Part shown: positions 1 to 6,937 of the stretch, in pieces
Layout: each line of letters begins with the position of its first letter
Position numbering within the stretch: the first letter of the stretch is position 1
Assembly (NCBI GenBank): GCA_964565705.1
Contig: CAZMGD010000101.1
Span: 1 to 14,876, forward strand
Length of the DNA: 14,876 nucleotides
Source of the DNA: CAZMGD01 sp964565705
GTDB lineage: Bacteria > Actinomycetota > Acidimicrobiia > Acidimicrobiales > Ilumatobacteraceae
Direction: 5' to 3'
Position numbers and translations under genes: made by a program
The notes under the pieces: model-generated
Told to the model about the DNA's origin: nothing
The model's input: only the letters and a program-made list of their open reading frames with translations
Database searches by the model: none

Positions 1-1420
1 CGGCCAGCTTCACCCAGTCGCGGATCGGGACGTCCTTGGCCTGGCAGGCGCGCCAGATGTCGCCGCCTTCGACGTCGTGCTCGAGCAGCACGGCGCCCGA
101 ACCGTCGACCACTCGGACCACACCGTCGGACGGGACCTCGAACGTCTTGTCGTGGCTGCCGTACTCCTCGGCGGCCTGCGCCATCAGGCCGACGTTGGGC
201 ACCGAGCCCATCGTCGCCGGATCGAACGCCCCGTTCGCCCGGCAGTCGTCGATCACGACCTGGTACACACCGGCGTAGCAACTGTCGGGGATCACGGCGA
301 GCGTGTCGGCCTCCTTTCCGTCCGGGCCCCACATGTGCCCAGAGGTGCGGATCATCGCCGGCATCGATGCATCGACGATGACGTCGGACGGGACGTGCAG
401 GTTGGTGATGCCGCGATCGGAGTCGACCATGGCGATCGCCGGGCCACTGGCGAAGCCGGCTTCGACCGCGGCGGCGATCGCCGCCCCCTCGGGGAGGTTC
501 GCGGAGGCGGCCAGCAGCGCGCCGAGCCCGTCGTTGGGGCTGATGTCGGCGGCAGCAAGCACGTCGCCGAACTCGTCGAACAGGGCTGGGAAGAATGCGC
601 GCACGACGTGGCCGAAGATGATCGGGTCGGACACCTTCATCATCGTCGCCTTGAGGTGCACCGAGAACAGGACGTCCTCGGCCTGGGCACGGGCCACCTG
701 CGCTGTCAGGAACTCGCGCAGCGGGCCGACCCGCATCACGGTCGCGTCCACGACCTCGCCGGCCAGCACCGGGATCGACTGCTTGAGCACGGTCGTCGTC
801 CCATCGTTGGCGACGTGCTCGACGCGCAGCGCCCCGTCCGCCTCGATCACGACCGAGCGCTCGTTCGAGCGGAAGTCGTCGGCGGTCATGTGGGCCACGT
901 TCGTCTTCGAGTCCGCAGACCAGGCGCCCATCGAGTGCGGATGCTTCCTGGCGTATTGCTTCACCGAGAGCGGCGCGCGGCGGTCCGAGTTGCCCTCGCG
1001 CAGCACCGGGTTGACGGCGGAGCCCTTGATCTTGTCGTAGCGGGCGCGGACGTCACGGTCCTCGTCGGTCTGCGGGTCGTCCGGGTAGTCCGGCACGGCG
1101 AAGCCCTGGCTCTGCAGCTCGGCGACCGCCGCTTTCAGCTGCGGGATCGACGCCGAGATGTTCGGCAGCTTGATGATGTTGGCCTCGGGGCGGGTGGCGA
1201 GCGCGCCGAGCTCAGCGAGCGCGTCGCCGATGCGCTGGTCCTCGCCGAGGTGCTCGGGGAACGAGGCCAGGATGCGGCCGGCGAGGGAGATGTCCCGCGA
1301 CTCCACCGGCACCCCCGCGACCCCGGCATAGGCCCGGACGATCGGCAGGAACGAGTACGTCGCCAAGAGCGGCGCTTCGTCGGTGAGCGTGTAGATGATC
1401 GGGGCTTCGGGGTTCGGCAC
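1..1420 (-). CDS. icd: Monomeric NADP-dependent isocitrate dehydrogenase, 5' part (runs off left edge)
   Basis: This enzyme oxidatively decarboxylates isocitrate to 2-oxoglutarate in the cytosolic TCA cycle, reducing NADP. The open frame starts at GTG 1420 (MPNPEAPIIYTLTDEAPLLA) and gives 473 residues before the left edge; the monomeric family is about 740 residues long, so roughly the last 270 are outside. Family hallmarks can be read: the substrate-binding stretch NPVLREGNSDRRAP (about residues 137-150), the segment DVIVDASMPAMIRTSGHMWGP with a metal-ligand aspartate, and the opening IIYTLTDEAP. No stop or frameshift is visible. No strong Shine-Dalgarno precedes the GTG, so the start rests on family similarity. 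It diverges from the small CBM48-like gene, with about 120 bp between starts. The monomeric type is evolutionarily distinct from the dimeric icd product. Confidence 0.93.
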   Translation of the reverse strand, partial: MPNPEAPIIYTLTDEAPLLATYSFLPIVRAYAGVAGVPVESRDISLAGRILASFPEHLGEDQRIGDALAELGALATRPEANIIKLPNISASIPQLKAAVAELQSQGFAVPDYPDDPQTDEDRDVRARYDKIKGSAVNPVLREGNSDRRAPLSVKQYARKHPHSMGAWSADSKTNVAHMTADDFRSNERSVVIEADGALRVEHVANDGTTTVLKQSIPVLAGEVVDATVMRVGPLREFLTAQVARAQAEDVLFSVHLKATMMKVSDPIIFGHVVRAFFPALFDEFGDVLAAADISPNDGLGALLAASANLPEGAAIAAAVEAGFASGPAIAMVDSDRGITNLHVPSDVIVDASMPAMIRTSGHMWGPDGKEADTLAVIPDSCYAGVYQVVIDDCRANGAFDPATMGSVPNVGLMAQAAEEYGSHDKTFEVPSDGVVRVVDGSGAVLLEHDVEGGDIWRACQAKDVPIRDWVKLA

Positions 1421-1541
1421 GGTGCGAACTTACCGACTGCGGCCGCTGATGACCGAAGAGGCACAGGTCACGCGCCCGCCGGCGCGACGGGCGGATCGCC
1501 TACCGTGGGCCCGGTCGTCGACGCACGCAAGGGAGCGAGTG

Positions 1542-1835
1542 GTGCTGGAAGTGAAGACCGTCAAGAAGAAGACGGCCAAGGTGGTGTTCGAGCTGGGCCC
1601 CGGAGAAGGCCAGCACCAGGTGTCCGTGCTCGGCGACTTCAACGGCTGGGAACCGTATGCGACCCCGATGAAGCGGCGCCGGAACGGGGCCCTGCGAGCC
1701 AAGGTGACGGTGCCTCGCGGGCACGTCTACGAGTTCAAGTACCTGTCCGACGACGGCACGTGGTTCTGCGATCCGGACGTCGAGTCGCGAGTCGGCCCCG
1801 ATGGGACGCACAACTCGGTGCTGCGGCTGGACTGA
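1542..1835 (+). CDS. Stand-alone CBM48/AMPK-type glycogen-binding domain protein
   Basis: A 97-residue protein consisting almost entirely of one isoamylase-N/CBM48-like beta-sandwich. Visible motifs are VSVLGDFNGWEPYATPM (the usual GxFNxW core), then YEFKYLSDDGTWFCDPDVE and the ending GTHNSVLRL, all typical of AMPK-beta/isoamylase early-set domains that bind alpha-glucans. The start is GTG 1542, with GGGAG at 1531-1535 six bases upstream; the frame stays open upstream to 1395, but that part (basic, low complexity, overlapping the icd start) does not look coding. A second GTG at 1551 is possible. No catalytic domain is attached, so it may bind glycogen or be a regulatory subunit. The lysine-rich N-terminus (KTVKKK) is notable. 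The fold is fairly sure; the role is unknown. Confidence 0.78.
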   Translation: MLEVKTVKKKTAKVVFELGPGEGQHQVSVLGDFNGWEPYATPMKRRRNGALRAKVTVPRGHVYEFKYLSDDGTWFCDPDVESRVGPDGTHNSVLRLD

Positions 1836-1882
1836 GCCGGGGGCGTGCCGCTCGCAGTGGAGCGCGGGCGCGTGGCGACGGC

Positions 1883-2698
1883 TCAACTGCCCTCGAAGCT
1901 GGCCTGCTCCTTGCGGGCCTTGGCGGCGAAGCCGGCGTACACGTCGTCCGACGACCACAGCACCGAGGAGGCCAGCGCTTCGTACTTCGCCGCTTCGGCG
2001 AACCCCTGGAACGCGAGCAGGTTCACGGCCCGCTTCACGCCCTGCACGGCGAGTGGCGCGTTGGCCGCGATCTCACGGGCGAGCTCCATCGCTGTCTGCT
2101 GGAGGTCGGCAGGCTCGACAACCAGCTGCACCAGCCCCCAGCGCTCGGCCTCATCGGGGCCGAAGCGCCGCCCCGTCATCGCCAGGAGCTTGGTGCGAGC
2201 CGTGCCGAGCTCGCTGACCATCCGCAGGTCGGCACCGCCGACGATCTGTGTCCCGAGGGTGACCTGTGGGAGGGCGAAGATCGCGTCGGTCGCGGCGATG
2301 CGGATGTCGGCCAGCATCGCCAGCTCCATCCCAGCGCCGAGGCAGTAGCCCTGGATCGCAGCGACCACCGGCTGCGGCAGCTGGTCGACCGCGGCCCATC
2401 GCTCGAAGCAGAGCTTGGCCCGCTCGTAAGCCAGCATCGTGCGCTCTGCTGCCGAACGTCCGGGGTGGCGCTCGACGACGTCGTCGGTGTCCGGCCGCAG
2501 ATCCTCACCAGCGCAGAATGCCCGCCCCTCACCGCGGAGCACGACGGCGCGCACGGACGTGTCGAACCGCAGCTCGTCGGCGATGTCGCACAGCTCATGG
2601 GTCGGGCCCCACGACCAGGCGTTGAGCTTCTCGGGGCGGTTGAACGAGATCACCGCGACGTGGCCGTCGCGCTCCAGCTTCACGCTCTTTCCGGGCAT
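1883..2698 (-). CDS. Enoyl-CoA hydratase/isomerase (crotonase) family protein
   Basis: A 271-residue crotonase-fold protein, the usual length for the family, expected to act on acyl-CoA thioesters in the cytosol. The ATG at 2698 gives MPGKSVKLERDGHVAVISFN. The oxyanion-hole segments are AFCAGEDLRP (about 60-69) and GYCLGAGMELAMLADIRIA (117-135). Glu125 matches the first catalytic glutamate of enoyl-CoA hydratase (Glu144 in rat), but the second (rat Glu164) is Gln145 in LPQVTLGT. A plain hydratase reaction is therefore doubtful; isomerase, hydrolase or another crotonase chemistry is possible. It is divergent from the 3-hydroxyacyl-CoA dehydrogenase gene and ends 47 bp from the convergent CBM48 gene. 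No clear ribosome site is seen upstream. Confidence 0.92.
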   Translation of the reverse strand: MPGKSVKLERDGHVAVISFNRPEKLNAWSWGPTHELCDIADELRFDTSVRAVVLRGEGRAFCAGEDLRPDTDDVVERHPGRSAAERTMLAYERAKLCFERWAAVDQLPQPVVAAIQGYCLGAGMELAMLADIRIAATDAIFALPQVTLGTQIVGGADLRMVSELGTARTKLLAMTGRRFGPDEAERWGLVQLVVEPADLQQTAMELAREIAANAPLAVQGVKRAVNLLAFQGFAEAAKYEALASSVLWSSDDVYAGFAAKARKEQASFEGS

Positions 2699-2712
2699 GA
2701 ACGGAGCGTACT

Positions 2713-2732
2713 GAGCGGTCGTGCCACCGCTC
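2713..2732. promoter_or_regulatory. Inverted repeat in divergent intergenic region (possible operator)
   Basis: The arms GAGCGGT and ACCGCTC are exact inverted complements separated by 6 bases. They lie in the 87-bp region between the divergent crotonase and hydroxyacyl-CoA dehydrogenase starts. Position and symmetry would suit a shared regulator binding site, but 7-bp arms in GC-rich DNA can occur by chance and no regulator gene is adjacent. Confidence 0.25.
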
Positions 2733-2785
2733 GGGGCCGGGCCGAACCCAACTCCTAGAGTCGGTGTGACGACACGGGAGGACAC

Positions 2786-3523
2786 GTGGAAGAACGGATC
2801 GCAGTCATCGGTGCCGGTGTGATGGGCGCCGGCATCGCCCAGGTGATGGCCATCGCCGGACATCAGGTCGTCGGCTACGACGTGAGCGCCGATGTGCTGG
2901 AGCACGCGCGCGAGGACGTGGTCGCCGGCCGCTTCGGCATCCGGGGCGCGGTCGATCGCGGCAAGCTCACGATGGAGCTCGCCGACCACGCGCTCGCCCG
3001 GATCACGTTCACCGACGAGCTCGACGCGGTCACCGACGCCGACGTCGTCATTGAAGCGGTGCCCGAGCGCCTCGACCTGAAGATCGAGGTCTTCCGCGAC
3101 CTCGACGGACGCTGCAAGCAGTCGGCGATCCTCGCCTCGAACTCGAGCGGCTTCCCCATCCAGGCGTTGGCCGCCGCCACCGACCGACCGGACCGAGTGG
3201 TCGGCTGGCACTGGGCGTCGCCGGCCCCGGTGATGAAGCTGGCCGAGATCGTGCGCGCCCCGGTGACGTCCGACGAGACGGTCGCGGTCGTCGAACGACT
3301 CGCCGCGGCGGCGGGGAAGAACCCGGTGGTCGTCACGGACACCGCGACGGCATGGGGCTACGTCACCAACCGCGTGTACTCGGCGATGATCCGCGAGGCG
3401 CTGCGCGTCGTGGACGAGGGCATCGCCGATCACGCCCAGATCGACCAGCTGATGACGGACTGCTTCCGCTGGCCGGCTGGGCCGTTCGGCATGGTCCGCG
3501 GCGCTGGATCGGGCTGGAGCTGA
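2786..3523 (+). CDS. 3-hydroxyacyl-CoA dehydrogenase family protein (NAD-dependent)
   Basis: Oxidises a 3-hydroxyacyl-CoA to the 3-ketoacyl-CoA with NAD+, a beta-oxidation-type step. The GTG start at 2786 has GGGAGGA at 2776-2782 in front. The Rossmann motif GAGVMGAGIAQ is at residues 9-19. The catalytic set is present: Ser in SNSSGFPI (about 120), His142 and Glu154 in GWHWASPAPVMKLAEIV, and Asn195 in TNRVYSAMIREALRVVDEG. The C-terminal domain starts normally (WPAGPFGMVRGAGSGWS) but stops at 245 residues, whereas the FadB2/HAD type is about 280-290. The other frames downstream show no clear continuation, so this may be a naturally short subfamily rather than a truncation. The neighbouring crotonase suggests a shared pathway, but the genes are divergent. 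Confidence 0.9.
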   Translation: MEERIAVIGAGVMGAGIAQVMAIAGHQVVGYDVSADVLEHAREDVVAGRFGIRGAVDRGKLTMELADHALARITFTDELDAVTDADVVIEAVPERLDLKIEVFRDLDGRCKQSAILASNSSGFPIQALAAATDRPDRVVGWHWASPAPVMKLAEIVRAPVTSDETVAVVERLAAAAGKNPVVVTDTATAWGYVTNRVYSAMIREALRVVDEGIADHAQIDQLMTDCFRWPAGPFGMVRGAGSGWS

Positions 3524-3530
3524 GCGCGCA

Positions 3531-3559
3531 TTGACACTCCGTGAGCGCGGGCGCATGAT
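3531..3559 (+). promoter_or_regulatory. Sigma-70-like promoter for the small protein/radical SAM operon
   Basis: A perfect -35 box TTGACA (3531-3536) is followed, after exactly 17 bases, by CATGAT (3554-3559), matching 4 of 6 positions of TATAAT. It lies about 110 bp upstream of the 103-residue gene, just after the stop of the preceding gene. This is the best housekeeping-type promoter match I noticed in the window. The rest of 3524-3668 holds no gene I can recognise and would be the 5' leader. Confidence 0.45.
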
Positions 3560-3668
3560 GCGTGAGGCGAGCGGACAGCCACCGTCAGCCGGGCCGATCT
3601 CCTTCGAGTAGCTGCCCCGCGGGCGGTGGCACGCGGCGCCGTTCGCCGTTGTCACGAAAGGACCTGCC

Positions 3669-3980
3669 ATGGCTGGAGAGAAGCCCACGCTCGCCGATGT
3701 CAGCGCTCGACTCGAACGGCTGGAGTCGCTGCTCGACCGGTTCAGCCCCGTGTCGGACCCTGCGCCCGACGACTGGGGCCGGATCCCGTGGCGTCCCGAT
3801 CGGTGGGGATGGCAGATCCCGGTGCCACCGCCGAAGGGTGACCCCTCGCCGGTCGACCTGAGCCGCTTCTCGCGGGTCCAGCTCGAGCTCGCCGTGCACC
3901 AGATCGCGGCCGAGCGGATCCGTCTCGACGCACTCGAAGGGGTCGTCAAGGAGCAGCTGGCTGCTCTCGGCAGAGGCTGA
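3669..3980 (+). CDS. Small W/P-rich hypothetical protein preceding a B12-radical SAM gene
   Basis: A 103-residue protein I cannot assign to a family. The ATG at 3669 has GAAAGGA (3656-3662) six bases upstream. Residues 7-27 (LADVSARLERLESLLDRF) and about 64-101 look helical or coiled-coil. Between them is a low-helix segment with four tryptophans in 13 residues (W36, W41, W46, W48) and many prolines: DDWGRIPWRPDRWGWQ, then IPVPPPKGDPSP. It ends 4 bp before the radical SAM start, so the two are almost surely co-transcribed and perhaps translationally coupled. It could be the enzyme's substrate (RiPP-like or protein target), a carrier or recognition partner, or an unrelated small protein. There is no signal peptide and no cysteine. 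Confidence 0.75.
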   Translation: MAGEKPTLADVSARLERLESLLDRFSPVSDPAPDDWGRIPWRPDRWGWQIPVPPPKGDPSPVDLSRFSRVQLELAVHQIAAERIRLDALEGVVKEQLAALGRG

Positions 3981-3984
3981 GCAC

Positions 3985-5721
3985 GTGAGGATCGCGGTCG
4001 CCTCGGCGCCGGCGACACCGGTCGAGCGCGACGACGTCGCCTTCTCCGACGCCTCCCGCCGGCAGGCCGGTGCCGGGTTGCGGGTGGTCCTGGTCGGCTT
4101 CCAGGACCAGGACAACCTGGGCCTGCGCTACCTGCAGTCCGCTGCGCGCCACCACGGGCACGACTGCCACATCGTGTCGTACGGCACCGACGCCGACCGG
4201 CTCGCTGCCGAGGTGGTGGCGAGCGATCCGGCGGTGGTCGGCCTGTCGCTGATCTTCCAGTACATGGCGCCACAGTTCGGCGTGCTGGTCGAGACGTTGC
4301 GCGCCCGTGGCTTCCGCGGGCACATCACGATGGGCGGTCACTACCCGAGCTTCGATCCCGGCGAGGTGCTGACCCGGATCGAGGGGCTCGACTCGGTCGT
4401 GTGCTACGAGGGCGAGCTGACCTTCGTCGAGCTGCTGGGCTGCCTCGAGCGTGGTGTCCCGTGGCGCAAGCTGCGCGGCCTCGCCTGTCACCGTGCGGTC
4501 GACGACCCGACGATCGTCGTCAACGACAACCGCCTCTCGATCGACGACCTGGACCAGCTCCCGCTGCCCGACCGCTCCGACGTCGACTACGAACGTCAGG
4601 AGCTGCCGACCGCGTCCGTCCTGGCGAGCCGCGGCTGCCCGTGGAGCTGCAGCTTCTGCAGCATCCGGCCGTTCTACGAGGCGCCGGGCGGCGCGCTGCG
4701 ACGCCTGCGCGATCCCGAAGCGGTGACGGCCGAGATGGTGGAACTGCACCGCGAGCGGGGCGTCGTCGCATTCCTCTTCCAGGACGACGACTTCATGGCG
4801 ACCGGGAGGCGCGGGCGGTCGTGGGCAGTGGCGCTCGCCGAGGCAGTCGGCCGCAGCCCGCTCGCCGGGAGGGTATCGCTGAAGATCAGCTGCCGGTCCG
4901 ACGAGGTCAACGAGGAAGCGATGCGGATCCTGCGCGACCAGGGCGGCCTCACCCACGTGTACCTCGGCGTCGAGTCCGGTGATCCGATCACGCTCGAGCA
5001 CCTCCACAAGCAGCTCAAGCCCGAAGCTCACCTGGCGGCCGCCGACGTGTTCCGGCGGCTCGGCCTGTCGTTCGACTTCGGCTACATGGTGCTCGAGCCC
5101 TACAGCACGTTCGAGTCCGTGCGCGGCGGGATCGATTTCCTCGACCGTTTCGTCGGCGACGGGTGGACGGTGGCGACGTTCTGCCGCACGCTTCCCTACG
5201 CCGGCACCCCGATCGCCGAGCAGCTGCGCGCCGATGATCGTCTGCTCGGCACGCCGTTCGATCCCGACTACCACTTCCTCGACCCGCGGCTCGACGTCTT
5301 CTACGACTGGATGCTGCACACGTTCCACCGTCGGAACTTCACCGACCTGGGGCTGTGCCACATCCTGCGGGCGCTGCAGTTCGAGCTCCATCTCGACGTC
5401 GTCGGCCGCCGGCGGGCGACGGCCGAGGAGCAGGCGATGGGCCGCTACCTCACGTCGATCGCCAACCGCTACGCGACGCACACACTGCGGGCGGCGCTCG
5501 ACCACTGCGAGGCGTCGACGGTCGAGTCGCTGCAGGAGGATCCCTCGTTCCTGCTCGGCCTGAGCGAGCTGGAACGCCAGCAGGAGGAGCGCCTGGAGCG
5601 TGAGGTGTACGCGTTCTACGACCAGTTCCGATCGACCGCCGTCCTCGGTACCGACGATCTTCCCGGCGCGTTCCAACACACGTTCACGGCCGACCCCGTC
5701 CGGTCGCCCGTCGGCGTGTAG
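3985..5721 (+). CDS. B12-binding-domain radical SAM protein
   Basis: A 578-residue cytosolic radical SAM enzyme of the cobalamin-binding class (BchE/P-methylase-like layout). Residues about 32-155 form a B12-binding-like Rossmann domain (LRVVLVGFQDQDNLGLRYLQ ... GLSLIFQYM ... ITMGGHYPSFDPGEVL); the classical DxHxxG cobalamin motif is not present. A linker, LDQLPLPDRSDVDY, precedes the radical SAM core, whose [4Fe-4S] cysteines are C218, C222 and C225 in SRGCPWSCSFCSI. Later landmarks are VYLGVESGD and FDFGYMVLEPYST. The tail (about 430-578) is helical and unassigned. The start is GTG 3985, with AGAGG at 3972-3976 inside the end of the upstream gene. Members methylate unactivated carbon or phosphorus or perform cyclisations; the substrate here is unknown, but the upstream W-rich protein is a candidate partner. 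Confidence 0.92.
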   Translation: MRIAVASAPATPVERDDVAFSDASRRQAGAGLRVVLVGFQDQDNLGLRYLQSAARHHGHDCHIVSYGTDADRLAAEVVASDPAVVGLSLIFQYMAPQFGVLVETLRARGFRGHITMGGHYPSFDPGEVLTRIEGLDSVVCYEGELTFVELLGCLERGVPWRKLRGLACHRAVDDPTIVVNDNRLSIDDLDQLPLPDRSDVDYERQELPTASVLASRGCPWSCSFCSIRPFYEAPGGALRRLRDPEAVTAEMVELHRERGVVAFLFQDDDFMATGRRGRSWAVALAEAVGRSPLAGRVSLKISCRSDEVNEEAMRILRDQGGLTHVYLGVESGDPITLEHLHKQLKPEAHLAAADVFRRLGLSFDFGYMVLEPYSTFESVRGGIDFLDRFVGDGWTVATFCRTLPYAGTPIAEQLRADDRLLGTPFDPDYHFLDPRLDVFYDWMLHTFHRRNFTDLGLCHILRALQFELHLDVVGRRRATAEEQAMGRYLTSIANRYATHTLRAALDHCEASTVESLQEDPSFLLGLSELERQQEERLEREVYAFYDQFRSTAVLGTDDLPGAFQHTFTADPVRSPVGV

Positions 5722-5786
5722 CCGATCCGGCGCCGTTTGGGCGCGGAGCCGCCCGCGTTCCGGTCGGTAGCGCGCCCAAGGGAGCC

Positions 5787-6319
5787 CTACCCGAGGATCC
5801 TCGACGTATCCCTGCGCGCCGTGCACGCGGATCCGCTGCCCGTCCGGGATCAGCCGCGTGGCGTGCTCGACCCCGACGACCGCCGGCAGGCCGTACTCGC
5901 GGGCGATCACCGCGCCGTGGGTCATCAGGCCGCCGACCTCGGTCACCAGGCCGGCCGCCTGGACGAAGAGCGGCGACCAGCTGGGATCGGTGTAGGTCGT
6001 GACGAGGATGTCGCCCGCGTCGAGTGCGGCACCGGCCATGTCGAGCACGACGCGGGCTCGGCCCTCGATGGTCCCGGCGGAGACCGGGAGCCCGACCAGC
6101 GCGCCCGCCGTGCGCCGGCGGATCAGCTCGCCATCCACCCACTGCGTGCGCACGGCGTCACGGAGCTCGTCCATCATGAGGAAGTACATGTCTTCCCGCT
6201 CGCGGAGCGCGCCGGCGCGCACCAGGCGATCCGCCCTCCAGCAACGCCTGCTTGTCGACGAAGGTGCGGCGGACGATCCCGAACTTGGGGTACTCCCGAT
6301 AGCCGATGTCCGCCGAGAC
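5787..6319 (-). pseudogene. C-terminal remnant of a rifampin phosphotransferase/PEP-synthase-like gene
   Basis: The minus strand encodes the phosphohistidine swivelling domain of the PEP-utiliser family: GALVGLPVSAGTIEGRARVV, DILVTTYTDPSWSPLF, and the active-site GGLMTHGAVIAREYGLPAVVGVE, ending RIRVHGAQGYVEDP. Spacing and wording match rifampin phosphotransferases. The gene is broken. DIGYREYPKFGIVRRTFVDKQALLEG is in one frame and ADRLVRAGALREREDMYFLMMDELRDAVRT in another, the shift lying at the CCC run 6234-6236 where one extra base restores LLEADRLV. A TAG lies in frame just upstream (6334-6336). The linker after DAVRT appears shortened. At the 3' end the natural TAG (5787-5789) is one frame off, so the frame reads on into the antisense of the radical SAM gene. 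The ATP-grasp and substrate domains are absent. Confidence 0.85.
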
Positions 6320-6340
6320 GACATGGCGGACGCACTACCG

Positions 6341-6384
6341 AGTCACCGACTTCGACTCGACGACGGCGACCACCGTCGGTGACT
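6341..6384. repeat. 10-bp inverted repeat (stem-loop) at the edge of the decayed gene
   Basis: AGTCACCGAC (6341-6350) and GTCGGTGACT (6375-6384) are exact inverted complements around a 24-base spacer. It lies just beyond the truncated 5' end of the phosphotransferase remnant and upstream of the first sigma gene. There is no T-run, so it is not a convincing intrinsic terminator; it may be a leftover of the deletion event or a regulator site. The rest of 6320-6463 shows no gene. Confidence 0.35.
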
Positions 6385-6463
6385 GAGCCCCCGGGCGGAC
6401 TCGGGCCTGGCCCGCGAACTCTGGTGAGATGACTGCAACGTCGAGGACGGGCGAGGCGTCTGT

Positions 6464-6937
6464 GTGGTTGTGATTCGGATCGATCCCGACGCTGAACCCT
6501 CCGACGCCGATGCGGCGTACGCGGAGCTGTACGGCCCACTGGTCGGTCTGGCGACACTGCTCACCGGATCACGCGCGACGGCCGAAGAGGTCGTGCAGGA
6601 TGCGTTCACCGCTGCGCTGGCCCGCTGGGCGAGCATCCGAGACCCGGAGCGCTATCTGAAGCAATCGGTGGTCAACCGAGTCCGGTCGCTCGGCCGCCGC
6701 GAGACAAGGGCCCGCCTGCTGCCGCGCCGCCGCGAGCAGGTCACCGGCGAACCGGAGCTCGACGAGACGTGGCGACTCCTGCGCCGGCTGCCGGACCGCC
6801 AGCGTGCCGTGCTCGTGCTGCGCGTCTACCTCGATCTGCCCGATCGCGAGATCGCCGAACTGCTCGGCTGCGAGGAGTCCACCGTCCGCTCATCCGCCCA
6901 CCGGGCGTTGGAATCGTTGAGAAGGAGCCTGACATGA
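6464..6937 (+). CDS. ECF RNA polymerase sigma factor (SigE-like family)
   Basis: A 157-residue extracytoplasmic-function sigma factor that would direct RNA polymerase to its own promoters when released from its anti-sigma partner. Sigma region 2 runs about residues 18-85 (YAELYGPLVGLATLLTGSRATAEEVVQDAFTAALARW, then the DNA-melting stretch RYLKQSVVNRVRS). Region 4 covers about 100-155 (RRLPDRQRAVLVLRVYLDLPDREIAELLGCEESTVRSSAHRALESL) with a clear helix-turn-helix. The start is GTG 6464; GTG 6470 is an in-frame alternative, and no strong ribosome site separates them. The stop overlaps the next start (ATGA 6934-6937), so sigma and anti-sigma are translationally coupled. Confidence 0.93.
   Translation: MVVIRIDPDAEPSDADAAYAELYGPLVGLATLLTGSRATAEEVVQDAFTAALARWASIRDPERYLKQSVVNRVRSLGRRETRARLLPRRREQVTGEPELDETWRLLRRLPDRQRAVLVLRVYLDLPDREIAELLGCEESTVRSSAHRALESLRRSLT

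Noticed and set aside
77..2758. 893-codon plus-strand open frame
   Set aside because: It is antisense to the isocitrate dehydrogenase and crotonase genes; its product is His/Arg/Val-rich low-complexity sequence typical of GC-rich shadow frames.
1883..4273. Upstream extension of the crotonase frame to 796 codons
   Set aside because: Before MPGKSVKLERDG the translation is antisense to the dehydrogenase and radical SAM genes and has no domain; the family length fits the start at 2698.
3946..6324. 792-codon minus-strand open frame
   Set aside because: Only the first part (about 5790-6250) is the phosphotransferase remnant; the rest is antisense to the radical SAM gene.
6416..6442. GAAC...CGTC as an ECF-type autoregulated promoter for the first sigma gene
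   Set aside because: The spacer is 19 bases, longer than the usual 15-17, and the -35 lacks the leading GG.
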